DNA from: Micromonospora sp. WMMD1128
Lineage (GTDB): Bacteria; Actinomycetota; Actinomycetes; Mycobacteriales; Micromonosporaceae
Length of the DNA stretch: 64,000 nucleotides
Reading direction: 5' to 3'
Assembly (NCBI RefSeq): GCF_027497235.1
Contig: NZ_CP114902.1
Coordinates: 3,175,501 to 3,239,500, forward strand
Part shown: in pieces, positions 1 to 7,975 of the stretch
Layout: every line of letters begins with the position of its first letter
How positions within the stretch are numbered: position 1 is the stretch's first letter
The notes under the pieces: generated by a model
Database searches by the model: none
What the model saw: only the letters and a program-made list of their open reading frames with translations
Told to the model about the DNA's origin: nothing
Made by a program: the position numbers and the translations under genes

Positions 1-314
1 GACCGCCCGGTCATCGGCGTGTCCATCATGATCCGCCAGACCCGCTCCGCGTCGATGCGCGCGGCGTCGAGCTGCCGGTCGGCCGGTGTGTACGCCTGCC
101 CGGTCAGGTCCACCACCGAGCATTCGAGTGCGGCGGCCAGGTCCACGACCATGTACCTGTCGGTGCGCTGCTGCCCACGTTCGATCCGGGACCAGGACGT
201 GTGGGAGATGCCGGCGCGGCTGGCCGCGTAGCGGATGCTCCACCCGCGCAACTCCCGGCGGGCCCGGATGCGGTCGCCGATAGACGGATCGGCGGGGATG
301 GGACGGCGAGGCAT
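1..314 (-). CDS. XRE-family helix-turn-helix regulator, 3' end beyond the window
   Basis: The visible 104 residues start with MPRRPIPADPSIGDRIRARR and contain a Cro/C1-type helix-turn-helix at about residues 12-65, with the recognition region ISHTSWSRIERGQQRT. The segment after it (ECSVVDLTGQAY) is typical of actinobacterial XRE regulators that continue into a C-terminal sensing or TPR-like region, but that part lies beyond the left edge. The gene is last in a minus-strand series and begins 160 bp after the adenylyltransferase-like gene, so it may be co-transcribed or have its own promoter. The start is the ATG at 312-314. Its target is unknown. Confidence 0.8.
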   Translation of the reverse strand, partial: MPRRPIPADPSIGDRIRARRELRGWSIRYAASRAGISHTSWSRIERGQQRTDRYMVVDLAAALECSVVDLTGQAYTPADRQLDAARIDAERVWRIMMDTPMTGR

Positions 315-473
315 CAGCGGCGCTCCCAGACCACACGAGAAACCCTGCCGATCACTTTCCGGCAGACTGCCACAACGGACGGTACACCGGTCAGTGCAAG
401 AACGCGTCAAAGCCATACTGATCGGCGGTCAAAACTCTCGGCCTGGTTCTCCGCGAGGTGGGGAAGGCGGACG

Positions 474-1073
474 TCAGGTGACCACATCGGGTGGAACGTG
501 CCCGCGCGCCGCGGCGAAGACCCGGCGCGGGCCGTCGATCTCCGCGAAGAAGGAGTGACACGACGGTGGGATGAACGTGGCCCAGGGCGTACCCGCCGCC
601 ACCTTCGCCTTGATAGCGGTTGTGGTCAGCACGTCGGCCGCCGCCAGATCGGCGAAGACGTGCACCTGCTCGCCCCTGGAGCGCCACACTGTCTCCTTCG
701 CGGCCTCGAATTTGTCCTTCGCGGTCAGGCAGATCAGTCGCTTCGGCGGGTAGATCTGAGCCACGGACTGCCAGTCGAGGTCGTGGCGGGGGGCGATGAG
801 CAAAGCCACTCGATCAGCGATGCCCTCGCCCTCCAGCGCCATCCGCATCAGGGTGAACCGTTCCCAGACCGTCAGTGGATTGCGGACCGGGTCGTATGCC
901 GCCTCAGCGAGGTGGCCGTAGTCGTCGGTTGTCGACCGCCAACCGAAGTGGGTGGTCAGCACCGCGACATGCGGAAGCGGCAGGGCTGCCAGGCTGCGCC
1001 TCAGCACCGCCAGATGCCCGATGTGCGGCGGCTGGAACCGTCCCGTCCACACGGCGTGGAGTCGTCCGTCCAT
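474..1073 (-). CDS. NMN/nicotinate-mononucleotide adenylyltransferase-like protein
   Basis: This 199-residue protein has the nucleotidyltransferase alpha/beta-phosphodiesterase fold signature near the N-terminus: GRFQPPHIGH at about residues 11-20, matching the GRFxPxHxGH motif of NadM/NadR-type enzymes. Near residue 150, TTTAIKAKV sits where the second ATP-binding motif (ISxTxIR) is expected and is only a partial match. The family transfers an AMP or CMP moiety from a nucleoside triphosphate to a phosphorylated substrate. NMN adenylylation is the closest analogy, but the true substrate is not shown. It starts 3 bp after the stop of the upstream phosphatase/hydrolase gene, so tight co-translation is likely. 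The NUDIX gene two positions upstream recalls NadM-NUDIX associations. Confidence 0.75.
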   Translation of the reverse strand: MDGRLHAVWTGRFQPPHIGHLAVLRRSLAALPLPHVAVLTTHFGWRSTTDDYGHLAEAAYDPVRNPLTVWERFTLMRMALEGEGIADRVALLIAPRHDLDWQSVAQIYPPKRLICLTAKDKFEAAKETVWRSRGEQVHVFADLAAADVLTTTAIKAKVAAGTPWATFIPPSCHSFFAEIDGPRRVFAAARGHVPPDVVT

Positions 1074-1076
1074 CGG

Positions 1077-2453
1077 TCAGCCTCCTGCCTGCGGCATCGG
1101 TCCGACCATGTCAGCGAGAGCGGCGCTGGTCGACGCCAACAGGCGGGGGAAGCAGCCGTTGGTCGAGAAGTTGTGGTCAGCGCCCTCGATCGTCACCTGT
1201 AGATCAGGAGGGATCGGCGTCAGATCCATCCCGGCGGTGTACCTGTCGTTCCCGGCCAGCCATACCCGGCCGACATTCTCACTGAGGGCATCCCAGGCGG
1301 CGCCCGCCTCGTCGATCATGTCGCGGCGCAGTTCGAGCCCATGCCGAAATGTACGCCCGGTGTGCTCCAATTCGTCAAGCTGCCGCTCCGGCAGGAACAC
1401 CCGGGCCAAGTCGACAAGCCGGCACAACGGCGCGAGGCACCAGACCGGCCAATCCTGGTCACCGGCTCGGTCCCGCGCCCGCAACGCGGTCGCTCCGCCC
1501 ATGGAGTGGCCCACCAGCAGTAGCGACGAAGAGCGTCGGGCAGCCCACTCCGCTACGATCTCGACCGACCGTACCTCGGACGTGAAGTCGCGGAAGACAG
1601 GTGTCGAGTCCCCGGACCCGAGTGGGTCGATCGTCAATGTCTCGAAACCCTGCCAGGCCCATTCGTGAGCCAGCCGGTTGTACAGCCCGTACGGGCCGTG
1701 CCTAGAACTGCCGAAGTAGCCGGGGATGACGACGATGGTCCGGCGGCTCGCCGCCCAGCTCGGCACGTGCCTGGTCACGGCGACCGCGCCGTCGGGCGAC
1801 GCTATGCGGAGTTGGTCGATGTCGGGCCACGAACCTCGCGGAAAGGCGGGCGTGGCCGACCAGGCGTCACCCTCACCCCGCCACACCCGGGCGCTCCCGT
1901 TGGGAGTGGCCAGGTAGCGGTAGCGGGCATCGCTGGGCAGAACGCCGTTGAGCAGGTGGGCGAGCATGAGAACCGTCGAACTGCTACCCACCACAAGACG
2001 GTTGGGGCACCGGTCCCGGCCATCTTTCCGCCACCACGCCACCAGTCGCCGCTCAAGATCGCGGGCGGTCTCGGCCTCAGGGATGTCCAGGTCGACCGCG
2101 CTGATCACCCGTGTCCGGAACCGGTCGAGCGACCGGTGCGCTCGGGGGTGGGCGGTCCGCAGTTCCGCTGTCGACCTGCCGGCGGCCACCCCGAGGTCGA
2201 TGGCGGGCAGGTCGAGTTCTCCCTCGTACCGCACTCCGAGCTGCCCCGCGAGCAGTTGCGCCGAGACGACGGCCTGCGCGGTGGGTGTCGCGACGACGGC
2301 TGTCACGCCGACCGCGGCGGCCTGGATCGCACGCGCCAGTCGCGTGACCTGTTCCTGGCCACGGGCGGTGACCGAGGCGAGGTCGGATGGGCCATGGATG
2401 TCGCGCAGATTCTTCTCGGTCTCGACATGACGGGCAAGGACGATGACTGCCAT
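1077..2453 (-). CDS. Histidine-phosphatase-like/alpha-beta hydrolase fusion protein
   Basis: This 458-residue protein joins two folds. Residues 1 to about 200 resemble the histidine phosphatase (phosphoglycerate mutase) superfamily, starting with VIVLARHVETEKN (canonical RHGET). The segment expected to hold the second catalytic histidine (VSHGG) reads VVGSSSTVLMLAH, so that His appears to be lost. Residues about 230-458 form an alpha/beta hydrolase with the nucleophile elbow GHSMGG, a later Asp in LAGNDRYTAG and a His in GADHNFS, so this half has a full triad. It lies 14 bp after the NUDIX gene and 3 bp before the adenylyltransferase gene, in one operon. The hydrolase half is probably the active one. 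The phosphatase half may bind rather than cleave a phosphorylated ligand. Confidence 0.75.
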   Translation of the reverse strand: MAVIVLARHVETEKNLRDIHGPSDLASVTARGQEQVTRLARAIQAAAVGVTAVVATPTAQAVVSAQLLAGQLGVRYEGELDLPAIDLGVAAGRSTAELRTAHPRAHRSLDRFRTRVISAVDLDIPEAETARDLERRLVAWWRKDGRDRCPNRLVVGSSSTVLMLAHLLNGVLPSDARYRYLATPNGSARVWRGEGDAWSATPAFPRGSWPDIDQLRIASPDGAVAVTRHVPSWAASRRTIVVIPGYFGSSRHGPYGLYNRLAHEWAWQGFETLTIDPLGSGDSTPVFRDFTSEVRSVEIVAEWAARRSSSLLLVGHSMGGATALRARDRAGDQDWPVWCLAPLCRLVDLARVFLPERQLDELEHTGRTFRHGLELRRDMIDEAGAAWDALSENVGRVWLAGNDRYTAGMDLTPIPPDLQVTIEGADHNFSTNGCFPRLLASTSAALADMVGPMPQAGG

Positions 2454-2467
2454 CCGTTGCCCGCCCG

Positions 2468-3118
2468 TTACGAGATCGCCAGCGGGCCGGCGTTCGACAG
2501 AAGCCGCTCGGCCATGATCAGAGCCGTCAGGTAGTAGCGCTGGATCCGCGGTAGGAAGGAATCACGAGTGACCGGAAGAGTGAACTCCTCCCACCGTTGT
2601 CCGCCCGACCGCTCGAAGGTGTGACCGCGCAGAACAAGATCGTCGACCTTCTCCGTGAACAATTCCATGCCCGCAGCCACGGGTAGCCAGACCAGCGCCG
2701 CGACCTCATCGGCGGCTGGCCGGTAGACACCCAGGGGACGGTCGCATCGGTAGAGGAACACCGACTGGTACTCGCGGTTCCGTTGACCGTTCGACTGGTC
2801 GGCGACCTCGACCCGCTCACCGAGGTGGTGCAGGCGCTCCGGCTCGACGGTCAGACCGAGTTCCTCGGCAACCTCGCGCAGCCCGGCCATGACCGGCTCG
2901 CCAGCTTCCAGGTGGCCGGCGGCGCTCACATCCAGCAGCCCCGGAAAGTTGCGCATGGTGTCCGACCGCTTCTGAAGCAGCAGCGCGCCACCGTCATCGC
3001 CGGAGACGATCCAGCAATGGAACGTTCGGTGCCATTCACCCTGATGGTGAGCCTGGATGCGCTCCATGCTCCCGCGCGGCTCCAGATTGGCGTTGTAGAT
3101 GTCGATCCGCTCTGCCAT
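2468..3118 (-). CDS. NUDIX hydrolase
   Basis: This 216-residue protein (MAERIDIYNANLEPRGSMER...) has the isopentenyl-diphosphate-isomerase-like NUDIX arrangement. The FHCWIV strand comes first, then the box GHLEAGE...LREVAEELGL at about residues 66-87. As translated, only six residues separate the first Glu from REVAEELG, while the standard box has seven. NUDIX enzymes hydrolyse nucleoside diphosphates linked to another moiety. The substrate here cannot be inferred. I chose the ATG at 3116-3118 because GGAAGGTGAGG lies just upstream. It begins 4 bp after the stop of the upstream membrane protein gene, so the two are coupled. The open frame extends further upstream, but that would overlap the upstream gene. 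Confidence 0.85.
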   Translation of the reverse strand: MAERIDIYNANLEPRGSMERIQAHHQGEWHRTFHCWIVSGDDGGALLLQKRSDTMRNFPGLLDVSAAGHLEAGEPVMAGLREVAEELGLTVEPERLHHLGERVEVADQSNGQRNREYQSVFLYRCDRPLGVYRPAADEVAALVWLPVAAGMELFTEKVDDLVLRGHTFERSGGQRWEEFTLPVTRDSFLPRIQRYYLTALIMAERLLSNAGPLAIS

Positions 3119-3122
3119 AGCC

Positions 3123-4178
3123 TCACCTTCCAGTGATGAACGCGGCACCCGCCGGCCGGGCCCAGACGGATGCCGCCACCGCCCGGTCACGCAGTGTTGC
3201 CAGCTGTCCTGCCTCCGCATCTTCGTGTATCGCCTGGAGAATTCGTATCTCCAGCACGAGCGACTTTGCGTACCTTCCCTGATCCGACTCGGCCTGGAAA
3301 CCTGCCTTGGCCTGACGGACCAGATCGAGGGCCTCGCGGAGCGCGGCGGTGCCCCGAGCATCACTCGGCTCGATGGAGCCACCGGTGTTCACGCCCAGTC
3401 GGGTGACGATGGCGAGCGAGCGCGCGTAGTCGACGTGGGCCAGGTCCACACGTACCTCGTGCGGCGCGAGAGCGGCCACGCCGGCAAGCAACTGCTCCGC
3501 ACGGTCGAAATTCCCTTCGGGGGCCTCGCCGTCGCGCGTCGTCCTGGTCACGCCGAGATGCCGATGCGCCTTGGCCAGCAGAAGACTTCGTCGGGGTTCG
3601 CCGAAGCCGTCGGGTAGTTGTTCACCGTACCGAATCGCACGTTCGATGTTGACCACAGCGGTGTTTCGGCCGAGAAGGTAGTTGGCCCAGCCAAGGTCGT
3701 CGATGAGGATCGAGATGATCGCCAGCTTGTCGTCCACGAACTGCGCGGACTCCAGGGCCCACTCGCCGAGTTCGACGCGTTGTTCGTGGAAGCCGAGGAC
3801 GTGCAGGGTGAGTGAAGAGTTCTCCCGGAGTCGCAGCACCGCAGGGTCTCGCTGCTGCTCGTGCAGAATCCGGCCGTAGGCGATGACACCCGCGGCGTAC
3901 TGGTGGTAGGCGTCGCGTACGTCAGCCTTGTCGGTTCGCCGCGTGAGCAGATAGGCAACTTCGACGACTGACCCCGCGGCAATCACCACCACTGCCACTG
4001 CTGACGGGAGAAGCCAGCGATACGCGTGTTCGTGCCCGCCCTCATCCACCCACTCCTGAGTCGTCTGGAAGGCGAAAGTGGCGAGCGCGAGGGCCATGCC
4101 GACGACGAAAGTGGTGACCGTTGCGGTCCCGCTAAGCGTGCGCCGCAGGGTCACCGGCCGCCTCCCGGTTACGGACAT
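3123..4178 (-). CDS. Membrane-anchored protein of unknown function with helical repeats
   Basis: The 351-residue product has two hydrophobic segments, at about residues 17-37 (TTFVVGMALALATFAF) and 54-76 (WLLPSAVAVVVIAAGSVVEVAYLL). These suggest an N-terminal hairpin anchor. A long Ala/Leu/Glu-rich soluble region of TPR-like helical character follows, for example the NIERAIRYGEQLPDGFGEPRR and AHRHLGVTR segments. I do not recognise a specific family. It is the promoter-proximal gene of the operon running to about position 470 and could scaffold or localise the NUDIX, hydrolase and adenylyltransferase proteins, but nothing in the sequence proves this. No strong ribosome binding site is visible before the ATG at 4178. 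Confidence 0.7.
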   Translation of the reverse strand: MSVTGRRPVTLRRTLSGTATVTTFVVGMALALATFAFQTTQEWVDEGGHEHAYRWLLPSAVAVVVIAAGSVVEVAYLLTRRTDKADVRDAYHQYAAGVIAYGRILHEQQRDPAVLRLRENSSLTLHVLGFHEQRVELGEWALESAQFVDDKLAIISILIDDLGWANYLLGRNTAVVNIERAIRYGEQLPDGFGEPRRSLLLAKAHRHLGVTRTTRDGEAPEGNFDRAEQLLAGVAALAPHEVRVDLAHVDYARSLAIVTRLGVNTGGSIEPSDARGTAALREALDLVRQAKAGFQAESDQGRYAKSLVLEIRILQAIHEDAEAGQLATLRDRAVAASVWARPAGAAFITGR

Positions 4179-4284
4179 GAATGGGTCGCTGATGCTACCG
4201 GTGCACCGCTCCTGATCCGAAGTCGTCTTTCCGACTCGCTACCGGCGTCACATGCATCCGGCGCGAGGCGGAAACCGCCACCGG

Positions 4285-5169
4285 CTATCGGCGCACCAGG
4301 AGGTCGATCACGCCGGTCAGGCCCTCCGCGCCGTCGCCCCCGGCCAGCCGGCGGCGCATCAACGCGAAGTAGGGATAGAGCAGTTCCGTGCTGACGTCCT
4401 GCTGCTCGGCGGTGTCCAGGAACGTCGGCACGCCCGCCACCTGCATGGCGAGGGTGGAGACGACACCCCTGGTGTAGTCGCCGCTGCGCAGGTGGCCGGC
4501 GGTCTGGTGGACCGAGGGGGCCATCGCGGTCAGCCAGTCGGCGAGCAGCGGGGCGAGCGATGCGGGGTCGATGTCCTCGCTGCGGATCAGGGCGAAGGCG
4601 TGCGCGGTGCCGGCGAACATGCCGTACATGGCGCTGAGCAGGGCCACGTCGTACAGGGCCGCGAAGCCGGCGTCCGCGCCGACGTAGGTGGCGCCGGCCG
4701 GGACGGCGAGCGTCTCCCGGTGCCGCTCGAAGAGCGCCGCCGAGCCGCTGTAGAGGATGTAGCCGCCGGCTTCCGGCACGCCGATCATCGGGGGGACGGC
4801 CATGATCCCGCCGTCCAGGTAGCGGGCGCCGCGCTCATGGGCCCACCGGGCGCGGGCGCGGGCCTGGGCGGGGGTGCTTGTGGTCAGGTTGACCAGGTCC
4901 CGGCCGGTCAGGTCGGCGTCGGCGAGCGCCTGGTCGACCGAGGCGTCGTCAAGCAGGCAGGTGACGACGAGGGTGTTCGCGGCGACCGCCTCGGCGGCGG
5001 TGCCGGCGACCCGCGTACCCTCGCCGGCGAGCCTCGTGGCGCGGGCCGGGGTGCGGTTCCAGACGGTGAGTGGGTGGCCGGCGGCGTTCCAGGCGCGGGC
5101 CAGCGCGGTGCCCATCGCGCCGAGGCCCAGCAGCGTGACGGGTGTCTTCTCCACAGTGTTCGGTGCCAT
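4285..5169 (-). CDS. NAD(P)-dependent oxidoreductase of the imine reductase / beta-hydroxyacid dehydrogenase type
   Basis: The 294-residue protein has an N-terminal Rossmann motif TLLGLGAMGTALARAW followed by VWNRTPARA, which fits NADPH recognition. It then has the LTTSTPAQARARARWAHERG and GGIMAVPPMIG segments characteristic of imine reductase-like proteins, and an all-helical C-terminal half used for dimerisation. The family reduces cyclic imines or beta-hydroxy acids. The natural substrate is unknown. The ATG at 5169 (MAPNTVEKT) was chosen because the longer open frame runs antisense through the HxlR and CPBP genes. The gene is divergent from the HxlR regulator with a 96-bp shared promoter region, the usual layout for an HxlR-controlled reductase. 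Confidence 0.85.
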   Translation of the reverse strand: MAPNTVEKTPVTLLGLGAMGTALARAWNAAGHPLTVWNRTPARATRLAGEGTRVAGTAAEAVAANTLVVTCLLDDASVDQALADADLTGRDLVNLTTSTPAQARARARWAHERGARYLDGGIMAVPPMIGVPEAGGYILYSGSAALFERHRETLAVPAGATYVGADAGFAALYDVALLSAMYGMFAGTAHAFALIRSEDIDPASLAPLLADWLTAMAPSVHQTAGHLRSGDYTRGVVSTLAMQVAGVPTFLDTAEQQDVSTELLYPYFALMRRRLAGGDGAEGLTGVIDLLVRR

Positions 5170-5203
5170 GTCGACCAGGCTGGCCACCGGCCCGACGATG
5201 ATC

Positions 5204-5222
5204 AAGTACGCACTTCGGAGTG
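5204..5222. promoter_or_regulatory. Candidate HxlR operator in the divergent promoter region
   Basis: Two overlapping short dyads lie between the divergent reductase and HxlR genes: AAGTACGCACTT (AAGT/ACTT arms) and CACTTCGGAGTG (CACT/AGTG arms). HxlR-type winged-helix dimers commonly bind such dyads in their own divergent promoters. The arms are short, so this is only a candidate. Confidence 0.3.
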
Positions 5223-5265
5223 GGTGGTTACCCTGGGGTGAGCGAGCAGGCCGGAGGGTGGGGAC

Positions 5266-5628
5266 ATGACGACATCGAACCGGCCGGGCGCACCGGACGG
5301 GCACACGTGCGGGATCGACGCCGCGATGGAGGTCATCGGCGGCAAGTGGAAGGTCCTGATCCTCTGGGCGCTCCACGAGCACCCGTGCCGCCGCTTCGGT
5401 GAGCTGCGGCGGCTCCTCCCGGGTGTCACCGAGAAGGTGCTGGCCTCGCACCTGCGCGAGATGGAGGCGGACGGCATCGTGCTCCGGGTCGCCTACGACG
5501 AGGTGCCGCCCCGCGTCGAATACTCGCTCACCGACGACGGCAGGCGCGTCAACGAGGCACTCCGGCCGTTGGCCGCGTGGGGGCGCGAGCGGCGGGCCGC
5601 TCGCCGGCCGGAGGTCCGGGCGGGCTAG
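5266..5628 (+). CDS. HxlR-family winged-helix transcriptional regulator
   Basis: This 120-residue protein matches the HxlR family along its whole length: CGIDAAMEVIGGKWKVLIL at about residues 17-35, FGELRRLLPGVTEKVLASHL (recognition helix region), then the wing DEVPPRVEYSLTDDG. The N-terminal Cys just before the conserved region is the position used for thiol or electrophile sensing in several family members. It is transcribed away from the imine-reductase-like gene and probably controls it. Its last 4 bp overlap the convergent CPBP protease gene. The upstream GGAGGGTGGGGAC supports the ATG at 5266. Confidence 0.9.
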   Translation: MTTSNRPGAPDGHTCGIDAAMEVIGGKWKVLILWALHEHPCRRFGELRRLLPGVTEKVLASHLREMEADGIVLRVAYDEVPPRVEYSLTDDGRRVNEALRPLAAWGRERRAARRPEVRAG

Positions 5629-6437
5629 ACACGGGCGGTCGACGATCGGCGCCGCGTCGGACCGAACGCGGCCGAGCAGAGCAGCGGTACGCAGACCAGG
5701 GCCAGCGCCACGTCGACGCAGATCATGTTGCGCACGGTGGACAGCTCGCCGAACAACTGCTCGGTGAGCAGCCCCATCACCATGTTGTTGCCGGCGTGCG
5801 CCAGGCTGGTGACCCACACCGAGCCGGTCCGGGCGTAGAGCCAGCACAGCATCACCTGGAACAGCATGAACATCACCGTCCACAGCACCATGCTGACGGT
5901 GTGGTCGGTGAACTCGGCGTACCCGAGCCAGGCGAGCGGGTAGTGCCACACCGCCCAGACGAACCCGGTCGCGACCGCCGACACGCGCGGACGGCCGGGC
6001 GCCAGTCGCGTCCAGAGGAAGCTGGTCCAGCCGAACTCCTCCCCCCAGTAGACCGGCGTCGACACCAGTTGCAGGATCAGCAGCGGCGCGATGCCACCGG
6101 GCCCGCCGGCCGGCGACAGGTCCGGCCGCCACCAGCCGAGGGCGGCGGCGCAGCCCAGGGCCAGGAACGTGACGGCGAGCGGCGCGAACCACGCGAGCAG
6201 CCAGTGCGGCCACACGCCGCGCAGCCGCAACCGCAGGCCCGCGTCGGCGAACCCCTCTCGGGTCACCCACCGCCGCACCACCACGGCCCCGAGCGCGGGC
6301 ATCATCGCCACCGGCAGTTGGACGAGCGGATTCACCAGCGACCAGCCCATCACCCACCGGGCGAAGAAGAGGTACGGCCATGTCCCGCCGAACGCGACGA
6401 CCAGAAAGACGACGATTCCCCGTACCCGTTTCGACAT
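5625..6437 (-). CDS. CPBP-family intramembrane glutamic endopeptidase
   Basis: The 270-residue protein is strongly hydrophobic with about seven or eight membrane segments. It carries the three CPBP (Abi) motifs: EEFGWTSFLW (EExxxR-like, here followed by TRL), FVWAVWHYPL (FxxxH) and the later SLAHAGNNM. These Glu and His residues form the catalytic site of CaaX-prenyl-protease-like and bacteriocin-immunity-type proteases. Such genes are often found beside peptide natural-product clusters, and this one borders a lanthipeptide locus. No direct functional link is shown. The gene converges on hxlR with a 4-bp overlap, so the two transcripts may interfere. Confidence 0.85.
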   Translation of the reverse strand: MSKRVRGIVVFLVVAFGGTWPYLFFARWVMGWSLVNPLVQLPVAMMPALGAVVVRRWVTREGFADAGLRLRLRGVWPHWLLAWFAPLAVTFLALGCAAALGWWRPDLSPAGGPGGIAPLLILQLVSTPVYWGEEFGWTSFLWTRLAPGRPRVSAVATGFVWAVWHYPLAWLGYAEFTDHTVSMVLWTVMFMLFQVMLCWLYARTGSVWVTSLAHAGNNMVMGLLTEQLFGELSTVRNMICVDVALALVCVPLLCSAAFGPTRRRSSTARV

Positions 6438-6590
6438 GCCGTGAGCTGATCATCGCGGGCACGGTCGGAGCACTACCGCTGGACGGCCGGTTCGGAGTGG
6501 GTCTGGGGGTACCCGACCACATGTCGGGAAGGTCGGCAGTGTCTCGCCAGCCGAGGTTATCGGTGACGCCGCGTCGGGCACAGTGGTCCC

Positions 6591-7247
6591 GTGAACGATA
6601 CTGAGCCGGCGTCGACGGTACGGGTCGCCGTAGTCGGGGAGCCCGGGTTGTGCCGGACGCTCGTGGCCGGGGTGGTGGCGTCGGCGCCCGACTTCGAGGT
6701 GGTGCGGGAGTGCGACGGGAACGCCACCGACCTGTGCCGTCTCGCCGCCGCCCACCCGGATCTCGTGCTCGTCGACCTGAGCCCGGAGCACGAGGACCCG
6801 GAACGTGAGGACCCGGAGCACGAACCGTGGGCCGTGGTGGCGGCGTTGCGCGGCGCGGTGCCGGACTGCGCCGTCGTGGTGCTGACGGGCCGGCCGACCG
6901 CCCGGGTGTTGCGCTCGGCGCTGCGGCTTCGGGCCCGTGGGGTCGTCGCGAAGGACGTGCCGCCCGAGGAGATGCTCGCCCGGTTGCGGGCGGTCGCCGA
7001 CGGGCACCGCACCATCGACCCGGTGACCGCGCTCGCCGCACTCGACACCGCAGACAACCCGCTCAGCGACCGGGAGCGTGAGGTGGCCGCCGTCGCGGCG
7101 AAGGGACTGCCGAGCCGGGAGATCGCCGCGCTGCTGCACCTCGCTCCGGGCACGGTCCGCAACCACCTGTCCAGCCTCCTGCGGAAGGCCGGCGGCCGGA
7201 ACCGGTGGGAGGCGGTGCAACGGGCCCGCGACGCCGGTTGGATCTGA
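6591..7247 (+). CDS. LuxR/NarL-type response regulator, RamR-like
   Basis: This 218-residue protein has an N-terminal receiver-like domain (VRVAVVGEPGLCRTLVAG...), with Asp62 in LVLVDLS at the phosphoacceptor position. A charged stretch of repeated ED-P residues (about 65-77) interrupts the receiver. The C-terminal LuxR helix-turn-helix (LSDREREVAAVAAKG...APGTVRNHLSSLLRKAG) is canonical. The start is the GTG at 6591. Together with the next gene it lies downstream of and convergent with the ram-type operon, as ramR does in Streptomyces. Having two tandem regulators is unusual. The charged insert suggests this copy may be an atypical, phosphorylation-independent receiver. Confidence 0.85.
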   Translation: MNDTEPASTVRVAVVGEPGLCRTLVAGVVASAPDFEVVRECDGNATDLCRLAAAHPDLVLVDLSPEHEDPEREDPEHEPWAVVAALRGAVPDCAVVVLTGRPTARVLRSALRLRARGVVAKDVPPEEMLARLRAVADGHRTIDPVTALAALDTADNPLSDREREVAAVAAKGLPSREIAALLHLAPGTVRNHLSSLLRKAGGRNRWEAVQRARDAGWI

Positions 7248-7251
7248 TTGC

Positions 7252-7273
7252 CGACACCCGGATACGGGTGTCG
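7252..7273 (+). terminator. Hairpin after the first LuxR regulator
   Basis: CGACACCCG and CGGGTGTCG form a perfect 9-bp stem with a GATA loop, 5 bp after the stop codon of the first LuxR gene. There is no T-run, which is usual for actinomycete terminators. Confidence 0.55.
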
Positions 7274-7363
7274 CCGAGCCAATGATTTACATAAGATCCT
7301 GACGGCTGGTTATCGGCTGTTCACATTGGGTCAGGAAGGCGGGGGTCATGGCTGGGAGTCGAC

Positions 7364-7975
7364 ATGGTCCGCACGCTGCTCGCGATCGAGGGACGGCTCG
7401 TCCGGGGGGCGCTCGCCCATTTGCTCGCCACCCAGGAGGACATCGATGTCGTCGCTGAGGCCGACACCGCCGACACCGTCCACGACGCGCTGCTGGACGT
7501 CCGCCCGGACGTCGCCGTCATCGACGTCGACGTCGTACCGGTGGAGCGGCTCGTGTGCCTGGCCGCCGCGGCCGACGGCAACCACGGCGGCCGGTTGCTG
7601 GTGCTCGTGGACCGGCGGCGGGCCGGTCGCCTCCGCGCGGTGCTCGCCGCGCATCGTGGCCGGATCGGCTTCCTCGACCGGGACGTACCACCCGCACGGA
7701 TCGCCGAAGGGGTGCGGCAGGTCGCCGACGGTCAGGTGGTGCTCGACCCGGATCTGGTCGTCGCCGCGCTGGAGGTGGCGGACAATCCGTTGACCCCGCG
7801 TGAGCGGGAGGTGCTCGACGTGGCCGCCGCCGGCGTACCGGTGCGGGAGATCGCCGATAAGCTCGGCGTGTCCCCCGGCACGGTCCGCAACCACCTGTCC
7901 CACGTCATGGCGAAGACCGGGGCGCGGACCCGCTTGGAAGCGGTGCGGATCGCCCGGGAGTCCTGCTGGATCTGA
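7364..7975 (+). CDS. ramR: LuxR/NarL-type response regulator, RamR-like
   Basis: This 203-residue regulator has a receiver with Asp54 in VAVIDVDVV and a C-terminal NarL-type helix-turn-helix (LTPREREVLDVAAAGVPVREIADKLGVSP region). It is similar in layout to the regulator just upstream. Its position, immediately downstream of and convergent with the RamC/RamS/ABC operon, matches ramR, whose product activates ramCSAB and SapB production in Streptomyces. The ATG at 7364 has GGGAG six bases upstream. Its last 71 bp overlap the 3' end of the opposing ABC transporter gene. The ramR label is by context and family; the first LuxR gene is an equally possible holder of that role. Confidence 0.8.
   Translation: MVRTLLAIEGRLVRGALAHLLATQEDIDVVAEADTADTVHDALLDVRPDVAVIDVDVVPVERLVCLAAAADGNHGGRLLVLVDRRRAGRLRAVLAAHRGRIGFLDRDVPPARIAEGVRQVADGQVVLDPDLVVAALEVADNPLTPREREVLDVAAAGVPVREIADKLGVSPGTVRNHLSHVMAKTGARTRLEAVRIARESCWI

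Noticed and set aside
4285-7041. 918-codon minus-strand extension of the imine reductase-like gene
   Set aside because: The upstream part runs antisense through HxlR, through another frame of CPBP, and into the LuxR gene. The family start fits the ATG at 5169.
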